The notes below the pieces were generated by a model. It was given only the letters and a program-made list of their open reading frames with translations. It searched no databases and was not told the origin of the DNA. This document shows positions 33,143 through 42,469 of a stretch of DNA of 64,000 bases, in pieces. Source of the DNA: Neisseriaceae bacterium (GTDB lineage Bacteria; Pseudomonadota; Gammaproteobacteria; Burkholderiales; Neisseriaceae); contig JAGOQM010000003.1 in the NCBI GenBank assembly GCA_017991555.1, positions 124,001 to 188,000 of the forward strand, read 5' to 3'. Both the position numbers and the translations under genes were made by a program. Within the stretch, counting starts at the first letter, position 1; every line of letters starts with the position of its first letter.

Positions 33143-33682
33143 ATGTTAAAAAACACGTTAATCATGGATTCGCCTTTAAACCACACTGGCGAAGCCGAAA
33201 TGCGCCAACGCTTCCCCAATAGCAATGAATGGGATGAATACAACCTCCCCCAAATGATGCGGCCCACGATGAGCCCGGCGTTGGCGCGCTTTATCAGCAG
33301 CCAGCCATTTTTCTTTATCGCCACGGCCAACCAACACGGGCATTGCGACGCCAGCTTTCGCGGCAGCGAAACCAACGGCCAAGGCGAGCCTTTGCCCGCC
33401 CTACTGGTGTTGGACGAGCGCTCGTTAATTTTTCCAGACTTCAGCGGCAATGGCCTGTATAACAGCCTCGGCAATATGGCCACCAACCCACACATTGGCA
33501 TGCTGTTCGTCGACTTTGGCCGGCAAATGCGGGCCCGAGTCAATGGCAAAACTTCGTTATTGGCGGTAGATGACGCGGTCTTAAACATTTGGCCTATGGC
33601 GCAAGCCATCATTCATGTGGCCGTAGAACAGGCCTACAGCAACTGCCCCGCCCGTATTCCCAAGCTGGTTAAGCCCGCCTAA
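33143..33682 (+). CDS. Pyridoxamine 5'-phosphate oxidase-family flavoprotein
   Basis: This 179-residue protein has the split-barrel PPOX-fold pattern: ARFISSQPFFFIATANQHGHCDASFRG at the N-terminal flavin-binding strands, LLVLDERSLIFPDFSGNGLYNSLGN, and NPHIGMLFVDFGRQMRARVNGK. Family members bind FMN or F420 and reduce or oxidise varied substrates; a subgroup (HugZ-like) degrades heme. Its neighbour cluster is heme-related, but the HugZ heme-binding features are not evident, so that link is speculative. AAGG precedes the ATG at 33143. An in-frame ATG at 33164 is a possible alternative. It converges on the Slam gene with a gap of four bases. Confidence 0.83.
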   Translation: MLKNTLIMDSPLNHTGEAEMRQRFPNSNEWDEYNLPQMMRPTMSPALARFISSQPFFFIATANQHGHCDASFRGSETNGQGEPLPALLVLDERSLIFPDFSGNGLYNSLGNMATNPHIGMLFVDFGRQMRARVNGKTSLLAVDDAVLNIWPMAQAIIHVAVEQAYSNCPARIPKLVKPA

Positions 33683-33686
33683 ACGC

Positions 33687-35117
33687 TTAAAAATAGTGGC
33701 TGAGCTTAAGGTTGACTTCGTTTTGGCGATAGTTGTACACATAGGCGGCGTTGCTGTTCACCCGCGTGCGCTTCAGCGTCAGGCTGGGGCTAAAGCCCAT
33801 CAGTTGTGCCTGCGGCCATTGTAAAACCGCAGTATAAGCCAGCTCACGCTCTGCCCGCTGTGCCCCTAAAAAGGCATTGTAGCCATCATATTGACGCTTT
33901 TTAAATGCGGCAGACACGGTCAGGTTGAACTTGGGCGACCAGGATTGATAGGCGCCTAAGCGCAAGCCACGCTGCTGATGGCTATTGACGGATTGATCGG
34001 TTTTTTTACGAACAACATCAGCGCCGCCAAACAGGACTTGGCCCGTAGCCAGCTCATGCGAAAGCGTGACAAAAGCCGACGTTTGCTGGCCGCTGTTGTG
34101 CTCATAGGGGGCCACATAGGTTTGCTGCTGACGCTCTAAATCGACACTCAGCTGGGTGCGCTCGGTAAAGGTCTGCTGCCACTCTAGGCGTAGGCCATAC
34201 GCCCGAGACAGCATTTTCCCGCCGTAACGGGTCCAGGTCAAAAGCGGCAAGACCGACGCGCTGCGGCGGGCATCGCGATAATGATAGCCGGCGTAAAGCA
34301 GCCCGTTGGCCTCGTTGTAATCGCCCTCTTGCCGATAGGTGCTGCCATAGATCATGCCCCGTGCCATCAGGCCATGATGCCCACTGATTTGCCGGCGCTT
34401 GCTTAAGGTGGCCTCGTACAAAGTGCCCACTGCCCGTATTTTGTCACTGGCAAAAAAACCAGCCCAACACAGGCCATCTGGGCCCATGATGGTACACAAA
34501 TCAATTTGCGAACTTTGGTTAAGATTGTTCTTGTATTCACTCCCTAAGCTAAACGAACCACGCCAGCCTTCGCGGCTGTCTAAGGCAGCCAGATAGCCTT
34601 CTAGCGTATTGCTCAGCCCCGTGGTTAAGGCCGCAGGCGCGATGTCTGAAAACAACGCGCGCGCCTCTTGGTTCTGCTGGTCTTCAAACAGAGTGCGCGC
34701 CAACTCTAGCTGGGCACGCAAGAAGTCGGGCTGCTGTTGTAAGATGGTCCTAAATGCGCCGATGGCTTCGGCATAAGCCCCCCGCGCCCGCGCCGATGCA
34801 CCTTTGGCAAACCAAACGAGGGTGGGGTCGTGCTCGGGCAAGGCCTCATACAGTGGTAACAACTGGGCCACGGTGGCCCAGCGTTGCTGGCTGATGGCCT
34901 GATACAGCGCCAAACCAAGGTCGTCGACGCTGTCGCCATCGGTTATGGCGGTTGAAGCAACCGCTTCTGATGGTTCTTCCGGTACCAATAGCTGCTGCAC
35001 CTGGGCGTCTTGAGCGCGCTGCAGGCCTTGCCACAGCCGTTGACTGGTTTCTTCATTGGCCCATACTGGCCCCGCCAGCAGCCACACAGCATGCGTTAGG
35101 TATTTTATAACGGTCAT
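33687..35117 (-). CDS. Slam-type outer-membrane translocator (TPR + DUF560 barrel)
   Basis: This 476-residue protein has a signal peptide (ending VWAN), a periplasmic helical TPR-like region (about residues 65-190, with FAKGASARARGAYAEAIGAF and QPDFLRAQLELARTLFEDQQNQEA), and a C-terminal 14-strand barrel (about 195-476, GSEYKNNLNQSS to LSHYF). This layout is that of surface lipoprotein assembly modulators (Slam), which move specific lipoproteins or soluble hemophilins across the outer membrane. The gene immediately upstream encodes a small secreted TbpB-like barrel protein, the likely client. AAGG precedes the ATG at 35117 by seven bases. Confidence 0.88.
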   Translation of the reverse strand: MTVIKYLTHAVWLLAGPVWANEETSQRLWQGLQRAQDAQVQQLLVPEEPSEAVASTAITDGDSVDDLGLALYQAISQQRWATVAQLLPLYEALPEHDPTLVWFAKGASARARGAYAEAIGAFRTILQQQPDFLRAQLELARTLFEDQQNQEARALFSDIAPAALTTGLSNTLEGYLAALDSREGWRGSFSLGSEYKNNLNQSSQIDLCTIMGPDGLCWAGFFASDKIRAVGTLYEATLSKRRQISGHHGLMARGMIYGSTYRQEGDYNEANGLLYAGYHYRDARRSASVLPLLTWTRYGGKMLSRAYGLRLEWQQTFTERTQLSVDLERQQQTYVAPYEHNSGQQTSAFVTLSHELATGQVLFGGADVVRKKTDQSVNSHQQRGLRLGAYQSWSPKFNLTVSAAFKKRQYDGYNAFLGAQRAERELAYTAVLQWPQAQLMGFSPSLTLKRTRVNSNAAYVYNYRQNEVNLKLSHYF

Positions 35118-35153
35118 CGGCAGCCTTAACTTAGGAATCGTCTATTGCGGCGA

Positions 35154-35175
35154 AAGGCCTGCCGAAGCAGGCCTT
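35154..35175 (-). terminator. Hairpin between the hemophilin and Slam genes
   Basis: AAGGCCTGC and GCAGGCCTT form a 9-bp stem with loop CGAA. On the minus strand only a short TTT follows, so it may reduce but not abolish read-through into the Slam gene, favouring more client than translocator. Confidence 0.45.
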
Positions 35176-35198
35176 AGGCACATCATGAACGCAACCGC

Positions 35199-35942
35199 TT
35201 AGTTTCGACTGCCACCAAAGGCAACGTCGTTGGCGCGGTCATTAAAGGTGGCCACGCCGGCTAGGCTTTGCGCATTGTTACCAAAGAAATGACCCTGAGT
35301 TTGACCTGAAGTAATGTAGTTACGGGTCGCACTACCCGCAAAACTAGCATCCGCACTATTAATGCGCGCGTTAATGCTTAAGCGATTAAACCAGCCACTA
35401 CTCATACTCCCAGACAGGCTGTTTTGGGCAAAATTAGCATTAAGCGTACCGGTTAAGAGATTATTCCCGTTGTAACCGCTAATCCCCGCCACTCGATAGC
35501 TGGCCCGACCATTTGTGGGCATGGTCGTGGTTTTGTCGGTGCCGGCGTAATACACGGTGTGGGTGCCATCGGCAACGTTACCGGTTTGTGACCACTCACC
35601 AATGTAAACGTCGGCGTTGGCGAGCTTGCCAAAGTTAAACGCCCCCATGTCGTTGTGCGACTCTGGCACAGCCGACTCTAAGACGGTGACGTTATTACGG
35701 TCCGGCGCCACGTAATTCTGCAGGCCGGCAAAGCTGACGATGGTAAAATTGGCCACGTTGTGGACCCCAATGCCCGGCTCACCGCCTGGATTTTCATGTC
35801 CAGGCACCAAGGTAGGCGCCGTTGGCCCTACCCGTACGCCCTCTTCATAACTTCCATAAGCCGTCACCGTAGCTAAAGCCGGTGCGGACACCCCAAGTGC
35901 AGCCAGCAATACGGCGGCCAACGTTGTTTGTTTGTTCATCAT
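35199..35942 (-). CDS. Hemophilin-like Slam-dependent secreted protein
   Basis: This 247-residue protein has a clean signal peptide (about residues 1-22, SAPALA) without a lipobox Cys, so it should be soluble after export. The mature N-terminal half is a possible ligand-binding handle (HENPGGEPGIGVHNVANFT). The C-terminal half (about 130-247) is rich in Gly, Asn and alternating beta strands, ends near VAFGGSRN and resembles the TbpB/HphA eight-strand barrel recognised by Slam. Together with the Slam and TonB receptor genes it matches the HphA-HphR-Slam heme-acquisition system known from Acinetobacter. Heme as ligand is inferred; His residues in the N-terminal half could serve as ligands. AAGGGG precedes the ATG at 35942. 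Confidence 0.78.
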   Translation of the reverse strand: MMNKQTTLAAVLLAALGVSAPALATVTAYGSYEEGVRVGPTAPTLVPGHENPGGEPGIGVHNVANFTIVSFAGLQNYVAPDRNNVTVLESAVPESHNDMGAFNFGKLANADVYIGEWSQTGNVADGTHTVYYAGTDKTTTMPTNGRASYRVAGISGYNGNNLLTGTLNANFAQNSLSGSMSSGWFNRLSINARINSADASFAGSATRNYITSGQTQGHFFGNNAQSLAGVATFNDRANDVAFGGSRN

Positions 35943-36151
35943 ACTTACCCCTTTTTGAATCAAAATAAACCCACTAAATGCCATCCGCTCAGCACTTTGC
36001 GGCAGCATACCTGCACGCCAATTAATGACCATGGCATACACAAACCACCCTACGCCCACCCGCACCCAAATGCAAATGATTTTCATTAATGACGTTAAAA
36101 GTATGTGTGATTTTGGCACTGACAGGCTAAGGCTCTGCCTGCTTACCCCTA

Positions 36152-36184
36152 TAAAAACGCCAGCCCCAAAGGGCTGGCGTTTTT
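36152..36184 (-). terminator. Terminator after the large TonB receptor gene
   Basis: ACGCCAGCCC and GGGCTGGCGT form a 10-bp stem with loop CAAA. The minus strand continues TTTTTAT. The hairpin begins directly at the receptor stop codon, so the receptor and hemophilin genes may be separate transcripts. Confidence 0.75.
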
Positions 36185-39137
36185 AGAACTTACCGGTGAG
36201 GCTAAGCCTCACCGTGCGCCCAGGGGCGGGCATGCGCGTGCGGCTCAGCGGATCAAGGTAATAGCGGTTAGTCAGGTTGCTGGTGGCTAACTCCACCGCC
36301 ACCTGACGGTTGAGCCGGTAGTTGACGTGGGCGTCGACCACCACTACGGACGTCCAGCTAAGGGGCCGATTAAAGTAGCCGCTGTAACGGCCTAAGTCAT
36401 AAAAGTTTTTGGCGTCGGTATTAATCGAGCCTTGGTGGTAGAGGATGCGGGTGCCCAGCTCTAGCTTTTGGTCGAGAAAGCGGCCACCCACCAGTAGGTT
36501 CACCGTTTGTTTGGGCTGCACCATGTTTTGCAAATAGCCGTTGCGAAAACCGTTGTCGACGCAGGTCTTCACTCGGCCATAGTAGGGGTCGGTGAGCAAA
36601 GCCGTGTCTTCGTCGCACACCTTATTGCTGAGGGTGTAATTAATCCCTAAGTCGGCAAAAAACCGGCCGTTGTCGTAGCGCCCTTGCAGCTCTAGCCCCG
36701 ACACCACCTGCCGATCAAGATTGGTCAGGAAAAAATTACGGTCGCGCTCGATCACGTTTTTGATGTTGTTGCGGTACCAGGCCAGCTTCACGTCGGCAAA
36801 ACGCTGGGCGCCCACGGCGTCGCGTAAATCATGCACGTAGGCAAACTCTAGGTTTTTGGCCCGTTCCGGCTTCAAATCTTCGTACTGCGAGGCAGAAAAC
36901 CCAATGGTGCTTTCAAACATAGAGGGCATGCGCAAGGCTTCGCCGTAGCGAGCATACACGCGGGCATTGTCACTTAAGGACACAGCGGCAGAAAACACCG
37001 GTGCCCAGCCGCTGCCGCGTTTTTTAACCGCGACCTCCTTACCCTCCTGAGTGACTCTGTTCGTAGAAGAAGGGTTGGTGACCCTGATCTCGTTTGGGTC
37101 AAGGCTGTCCAAATCAATGGTGCCGTTTAAAAAAGGGTTGTTTTCTCGGCTAACTTTGCCGTTGCCGTCTGCAGCCCAATAGGCTTTTTGTTGAAGCCAA
37201 AGGCGCTGATCAAGATCAAAAGGCCCTAAATAAGCAGGGATAGGATTATTACTATCCCAATTAAAATCTGCCAAATATTCGGTATCCCCACCCAACATGC
37301 TTAAAAAATCATCGGCCGTAAATCCATTTTCCTCAAACAGTTGTGACCAACTGGCCCACCCCTCATCTAAAGGTGTACCGGCATCATTCGCAAGCTCATC
37401 GTATCTTTCACGATATGCTTCTGCAGTCTCACGCGCAAGGTAATTCAGCTCATAGCCCAGCGTCTCGGTCGACCGAAGGCCATTGCCCTCACGTTGCCGT
37501 TTGGCCAGCACGTCGTCGCGGGCGGAATAAGCAACGCGGCGCAGGCCGGCGCTTAAGGCCAACCAGTCGGTGGGCTGCCAGTCAAAGTTAAAGTTAAATT
37601 CGTTGTCGCTGCGGCGGCCTTCCCGCGGCTGAGCCTGAAAAATGCCGTTTTCTCGTTTGTCGTAGCGATCACTGGAATAAATTCGTTCGTGCTGTAGGCT
37701 GCCGCCCACGGTTAAGTTCAGGCGATCGTGCAGCTGCAGCCGATTGCTCAGGGTTAAACCCCAGCGATTATTGCGCACGTTGGCAGCAGAGGTATTGCGT
37801 AGGCGCCCGTCGACGTTAGGGTTCCACGTTTCGGGCTTGTCGCCAGGCTCCCAGTCGTAGTCTGTGTCATACGGCTCGTTCGGATAGCCGCCGCCGTTTT
37901 GTAAGTTGCCGTTGTAGCGCGTGGCCCACAGGGTGGCATCGACGTCAAACCACGGCTGGTCACTGGGCTGCCACTTATAGTTAATGTGGTAGGCGTTTTG
38001 CTGCACCTGGCTCAGCGGCCACTGCGGCATGTCTAGGGTCCAGTTGTCAGAGCCAACGACCACGCTGCCCAAGCCCCACTTCACCCGCGAAGGCATGATT
38101 TCACCATACAGGGCTTCTGTGCGCCTAAAGCCAAACTCCATCGTTTGCTCTTGCGGCAGGCGCAGTGTGCCTTTCAGTAAATAAGACTCAAGGCGGCTAG
38201 AGGTATTGGGCACCTCATCGCCCGGCTTATAGGCTTCGGCAATTTTAGGCAACGTATTTTGGGTGTCGTTTGTGGCTTCGATGCCAGCATAGTTGTGGGC
38301 ACCATTCTTGCCAGAAAAATAGTTACCGCGATTGCGATAGCTGTAGGCGGCCAACAGGTCAAAATTGTCTTGGCGTAAGCCCAAAGCAACGCGATAGGCC
38401 TGATCTTGGCCAGACAGCAGCTTATTGTCGCCCGAGCGTTTAGGGATCATCATCAGCGAGGGGTCATTATATATAGAGTTCCAGCCCGGCACGTCGCGAT
38501 AGTCTTGCCCCGCCAACGATTGCGGTAGGCGTTGGCGCACGGTATTGTTGCTGAACTCGGTTTTGATTTCTCCGCCAAAGGTTTCCCCTGCCGGTACAAT
38601 GTCGTCGACGCCTAGGGTTTTGATCACCACTGCGCCGCCAACGGAGCTGTTCACGCCCCGCGTCATCGAGGGACCTTTTTCCACTTGAATGCTGCCAATT
38701 AAGTTAGGGTCGATGTAGTTACGATTATTGGCGCCGTTGTAGCCGCGCCAGGTGGTGATGGATTGTTCGGTGCCGTCTACCGTTAACGGCACCCGCCCTT
38801 GACCCTGAATGCCTCGAATATTCGGGTCTAACGCGCCGCTGTTACGGGCATCGCCGCTGTACACGCCCAGCATGCCTTTAAAGACATCCGACGGGGTGGT
38901 CCCCTTATAGCGCTCAATGGCGGCCTTACCGGCATAAACGGTGGAGATGTCCTGATCGTACACGTCGTTATAACCTTGACGGTCTCGATTGAGCCCGCCG
39001 ATCACCACCACATCGTCTAAATAAGCCTCTTGCTCTGCCGCGGCTTCTGCTGCCTCTGTAGTCTCCCCTTTTGCCGTTTGCGACAACGCCATCGGCACCA
39101 ACAGCCACCATACCGCTTGTTTTCTAAACATCCCCAC
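36183..39137 (-). CDS. TonB-dependent receptor, probable heme/hemophilin receptor (HphR-like)
   Basis: This 984-residue outer-membrane receptor has a signal peptide (ending near AKGE), a plug domain (YLDDVVVIGG region, then IRGIQGQGRVPLTVDGTEQ and VEKGPSMTRGVNSSVGGAVVIKTL) and a barrel ending in LSLTGKF. It is longer than the siderophore receptor at 10992, consistent with extended loops for a protein partner. Context (hemophilin-like and Slam genes downstream, Fur box upstream) suggests heme import through HphR-like action. The start is probably GTG at 39137, eight bases after GGAG. ATG at 39131 is the alternative. Confidence 0.88.
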   Translation of the reverse strand: MGMFRKQAVWWLLVPMALSQTAKGETTEAAEAAAEQEAYLDDVVVIGGLNRDRQGYNDVYDQDISTVYAGKAAIERYKGTTPSDVFKGMLGVYSGDARNSGALDPNIRGIQGQGRVPLTVDGTEQSITTWRGYNGANNRNYIDPNLIGSIQVEKGPSMTRGVNSSVGGAVVIKTLGVDDIVPAGETFGGEIKTEFSNNTVRQRLPQSLAGQDYRDVPGWNSIYNDPSLMMIPKRSGDNKLLSGQDQAYRVALGLRQDNFDLLAAYSYRNRGNYFSGKNGAHNYAGIEATNDTQNTLPKIAEAYKPGDEVPNTSSRLESYLLKGTLRLPQEQTMEFGFRRTEALYGEIMPSRVKWGLGSVVVGSDNWTLDMPQWPLSQVQQNAYHINYKWQPSDQPWFDVDATLWATRYNGNLQNGGGYPNEPYDTDYDWEPGDKPETWNPNVDGRLRNTSAANVRNNRWGLTLSNRLQLHDRLNLTVGGSLQHERIYSSDRYDKRENGIFQAQPREGRRSDNEFNFNFDWQPTDWLALSAGLRRVAYSARDDVLAKRQREGNGLRSTETLGYELNYLARETAEAYRERYDELANDAGTPLDEGWASWSQLFEENGFTADDFLSMLGGDTEYLADFNWDSNNPIPAYLGPFDLDQRLWLQQKAYWAADGNGKVSRENNPFLNGTIDLDSLDPNEIRVTNPSSTNRVTQEGKEVAVKKRGSGWAPVFSAAVSLSDNARVYARYGEALRMPSMFESTIGFSASQYEDLKPERAKNLEFAYVHDLRDAVGAQRFADVKLAWYRNNIKNVIERDRNFFLTNLDRQVVSGLELQGRYDNGRFFADLGINYTLSNKVCDEDTALLTDPYYGRVKTCVDNGFRNGYLQNMVQPKQTVNLLVGGRFLDQKLELGTRILYHQGSINTDAKNFYDLGRYSGYFNRPLSWTSVVVVDAHVNYRLNRQVAVELATSNLTNRYYLDPLSRTRMPAPGRTVRLSLTGKF

Positions 39138-39702
39138 GTGCTTTTCTCCTAGTGATTAAAGGCCTGAGCGCAAAACCGCGCCCTTGTGCCCACATCGCCT
39201 CTGCGGGCGACTTTAAAGTTAAATGTCATAGCTGTGGAGTATACTGTCCGCTAAACAAAATAGATAATGATTATCGTTATCATCTAAAATACAGCGCACG
39301 CTTTGTCGTATTTATGCCAACACAAACATTAACTAAAAACATTTAAAATCAACACATTAAATAAATAAAACAAATAAAGCTCAATACTCGGTCAAACAAG
39401 GCACCCACAACGATGGACACAACGGGCTTGGCTGAGTGCGGCTCATTACGGCCCGTAAATGACCTAAAATGCTTGCGCTCGCTCATCCTGTTTCTGTCGC
39501 CCTCTGTCATACTGGCCGCCTTTTGTTTTAAGCCGGGCCGCCAAAGCGCCCTAAAATGGCAAACTGGCGGCGCCAGCCCATTTCGGCCCCCTAAACGGCT
39601 GGTTTTTCGCTATGCTTACACACCTGTTTCACGGCCAAGGCTCAATGAGCTGGCCCAGAACAGCACATACAATAAAACACCCACACAGAGGAAAACGTCG
39701 TG
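39138..39702. other. Intergenic stretch with Fur box, upstream of the racemase
   Basis: Apart from the Fur-controlled promoter, these 565 bases show no recognisable gene. A 96-codon frame at 39413-39703 has no family resemblance and runs into the racemase start, so I regard it as chance. The racemase promoter should lie near its 3' end but I see no clear hexamers. Confidence 0.45.
39238..39281 (-). promoter_or_regulatory. Fur box and -10 element of the heme receptor promoter
   Basis: GATAATGATTATCGTTATC (39263-39281) matches the 19-bp Fur consensus at 17 positions. On the minus strand a -10 element TATACT (39243-39238) follows, with the Fur box covering the expected -35 position, so iron-loaded Fur should block RNA polymerase. 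The site is 126 bases upstream of the receptor start. Confidence 0.85.
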
Positions 39703-40928
39703 ATGTCTACATTCGGTAAACACAAGCTGTTGGCCGCCATTTTATTGGCCACTGCCTTGCCGCTAGCCGTGGCCCAACCGCTGCCACCACTCAACCAAAT
39801 GGCGCAAGCCCGCGCCAGCAACGCTTGGTTAGAAATCGACGCCCAAGCATTTCAACGCAATCTACAAACCATGAAGCAAATGCTGAATGGCCAAAGCAAG
39901 GTCTGCATGGTCATGAAGGCCGATGCCTACGGCCACGGCATTGCCAACCTATTGCCTGCGGTCTTGGCAGAAAACATCCCTTGCGTGGGCGTGACCAGTA
40001 ATCGCGAAATTCAAGCGGTGCGTGACGGTGGTTTTACCGGCCAATTGGTGCGCCTACGCTCGGCCACGGCCACAGAAATGACCGATGCCTTGCCCTATCA
40101 GGTGGAAGAAATGTTGGGGAATTTAGACACCGCTAAAATAGCCAATGAGCTGGCCAAAAAAATCAGCACATCATTGCCTATCATTTAATGCTGAACTCGG
40201 GCGGGATGGACAGAAACGGCCTAGAAGTGGCCACCAGACAAGGCCAAAAAGAGGCGCTGGCGATGCTGAAGCTAAGCAACCTTAAGCTGGTCGGCATCAT
40301 GACCCACTTTGCAGTAGAAGATGTGGCCGAAGTGAAAGAGAAAGCCAAGCTGTTTGACACTCAAAGCCAATGGCTCATTAAAGCAGGCAAGCTGGATCGA
40401 CAAAAAATCACCCTACACGCGGCCAATTCTTTCGCCACGCTGAACGTACCAGAAGCCTGGTTCGACATGGTGCGCCCAGGCGCCTTGGCCTATAACTATT
40501 TTGATGACGGCCGCTACCAGCATATTTTCACGTTAAAAACCGAAGTCGCCAGCGTCAACGCTTATGTAAAAGGCTCTAGCGTGGGCTATGACAAAGCCTT
40601 TACCTTGAAACAAGACTCACGCTTGGCCAACCTGCCGATTGGCTATGCCGATGGCTACCTTCGTTCCTTTACCAATACCGACGCCTCACAAACCAATTAC
40701 GTGTTGATTGGTGGCCACAAGGCCCCAATCGTAGGCAAAGTGTCGATGAACACCACCATGGTTGATGTGACCGACATCCCCAACGTCAAAGCCGGTGACG
40801 AAGTGGTGCTGTTTGGCCAACAGGGGCAACAACGCATTGATTATGAAGCCATGAGCAACGCCAACCCTGCTTTTGTAGAAAACGCTTTGTGGGGCAACCT
40901 TTTGCCTAAATACAATCTGCCCCATTGA
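39703..40928 (+). pseudogene. Periplasmic broad-specificity amino-acid racemase, frameshifted
   Basis: Two overlapping frames together give one Bsr/Alr-type PLP racemase of about 408 residues. The first part (39703-40187) has a signal peptide (ending AVAQ) and the PLP lysine motif CMVMKADAYGHG. It stops at TAA 40185-40187. The second part (from about 40149 in another frame) continues with LNSGGMDRNGLEV, the catalytic-region VGKVSMNTTMVDVT and the normal C-terminus. A single missing base somewhere in 40149-40187 explains the break; a run of seven A (40156-40162) lies in this interval. Such periplasmic racemases produce D-amino acids for cell-wall remodelling. It may be a true pseudogene, a slippage-dependent gene or a sequencing error. 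GTG at 39700 is an alternative start. Confidence 0.85.
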
Positions 40929-40975
40929 GGGCACAAAATAAGCCGACCCAGTAAGGTCGGCTGCTTGATTTTGAC

Positions 40976-40999
40976 ACCGCTGCCTGGCAGCGGTTTTTT
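40976..40999 (+). terminator. Terminator after the racemase gene
   Basis: ACCGCTGCC and GGCAGCGGT pair perfectly around a single T and are followed by TTTTTTA. A second hairpin, AGCCGACC with GGTCGGCT (40941-40962), lies just before it. Confidence 0.75.
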
Positions 41000-42182
41000 A
41001 TTGGGTAACGGCTTTAAAATTCAAGCGCATCATCAACAGCATCACCACAATCACAAAGGGAATGCTGATGAGGTTTACCCAGACCCAACCCAGGCTGGTG
41101 ACGGCCTGGCCGGCAAATAGGCTGCCAAAGGCGGCCGCGGTAAACACCAAGAAGTCGTTCATGCCCTGCACTTTGCCTTTTTCATGATCCTGGTAGGCAA
41201 AGCTAAGTAAATTGGTGGCGCCAATAAAGGTAAAGTTCCAGCCCACGCCCAGAAGCATTAAGGCCATAAAGTAATGGTGATAGGTTTGGCCCAGAAGGTT
41301 AATGCCCGCCGCCGCCAGCAGCAATACGCAGCCAGCCTGCACCACGCTTTTAATGCCAAAGCGCTTGATTAAATGGCCGGTAAAAAAGGACGGCACAAAC
41401 ATGCCCAACACGTGCCACTGAATCACAATGGCGATGTCTTCAAACAAAAAATCATCATGCTGCATCGCCAACGGCGTGGCCGTCATCAAGAACACCATCA
41501 CCGCATAGCCAATAATGCCAGAGGCCACCGCGGCCAATAAAACCGGCTGGCGAAACAGCACGCCATAGCTGCGTGGCGCGACCGGAGCGACTGTCACACC
41601 CTGCTTTTTGGCCACCTGTAACGGCAGCAGGATGATCAACACCAGCGCTAAAAAATACAGCCCAAATAGCCCAAAGAAGGCACCGACAAACGCATTGCCG
41701 CTATACCATTGCTGCGACCATATGGCCATGTTCGGGCCCAACACCGCAGCCAAAACACCGCCGCCCATCACCAGGCCAATGGCCTTAGCGTGTAAGGCTT
41801 TAGGGCATTCATCCAACGCGGCAAACCGATACTGCTGCGAGGTGCCAATGGCCAAGCCGGTTAAAAAGGTACCCAGGGCAAACAAAGCCAAGCTGCTGTC
41901 GAACAGGCCTTGCATCGCCACCAAGGCACCAATCAGGCCCAAAATATTGCCGGCGATGAAGCCTTTTTTACGGCCATACTTTTGCATAAAGTGCGCCGCG
42001 GGCAAGGTCGCCATGATTAAGCCCAAAAACTGGGCCGCGATCGGCGCCGTCACTAAGGCCGGGTGGCTCGCCAGCTGGCTGCCAATCAAGGCCGACACGG
42101 CCACCAACAAAGTGTTGCCCGTGGTGAGTAAGGCTTGCGCTAGGGCCAAGCCCCAAACGGTAAACGGTAAATGGGTTTTCAT
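40998..42182 (-). CDS. Major facilitator superfamily transporter
   Basis: This 394-residue protein has twelve predicted membrane helices in two six-helix halves. The first cytoplasmic loop carries the MFS signature region (HFMQKYGRKKGFIAGNILGLIG), and the loop after TM8 has a related GHLIKRFGIKSVV motif. It is likely a proton-driven exporter of small molecules, but no substrate can be named. It stands alone, with a long non-coding stretch upstream. Confidence 0.85.
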   Translation of the reverse strand: MKTHLPFTVWGLALAQALLTTGNTLLVAVSALIGSQLASHPALVTAPIAAQFLGLIMATLPAAHFMQKYGRKKGFIAGNILGLIGALVAMQGLFDSSLALFALGTFLTGLAIGTSQQYRFAALDECPKALHAKAIGLVMGGGVLAAVLGPNMAIWSQQWYSGNAFVGAFFGLFGLYFLALVLIILLPLQVAKKQGVTVAPVAPRSYGVLFRQPVLLAAVASGIIGYAVMVFLMTATPLAMQHDDFLFEDIAIVIQWHVLGMFVPSFFTGHLIKRFGIKSVVQAGCVLLLAAAGINLLGQTYHHYFMALMLLGVGWNFTFIGATNLLSFAYQDHEKGKVQGMNDFLVFTAAAFGSLFAGQAVTSLGWVWVNLISIPFVIVVMLLMMRLNFKAVTQ

Positions 42183-42469
42183 AAGGTTCTGTGGTTAAGG
42201 TTAATCAGAAGAATACTGGTTTGCCTGAGCATACTACTTAAAGCCTACTTGAGGTCAAGTTTTATCACGGTGATGGGGGCGCTTGTGTGCGGCCAGCCCA
42301 AGGCAGCAAAGCCCCCTTATGAGGTTTTCTAAGCCGCCGCATAGGCGGCTTAGAAGGTAATGTTTAAATCATGGCTTGTGGTTTGAACAAAACCTAGCTT
42401 AGAATTAAAACACTTTAAACTCACCACGCTTGCCCTTAGGTGAAGTACCGTTCCCCTTTTAGCCGCCGA

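Noticed and set aside
39413..39703. A 96-codon open frame upstream of the racemase
   Set aside because: No family features, low-complexity composition, and it overlaps the racemase start and ribosome site; more likely chance or decayed sequence.
40149..40187. Programmed -1 frameshifting in the racemase
   Set aside because: The A7 run is in the phase C-AAA-AAA-A, which does not fit the usual X-XXY-YYZ slippery heptamer, and no downstream stimulatory hairpin is obvious.
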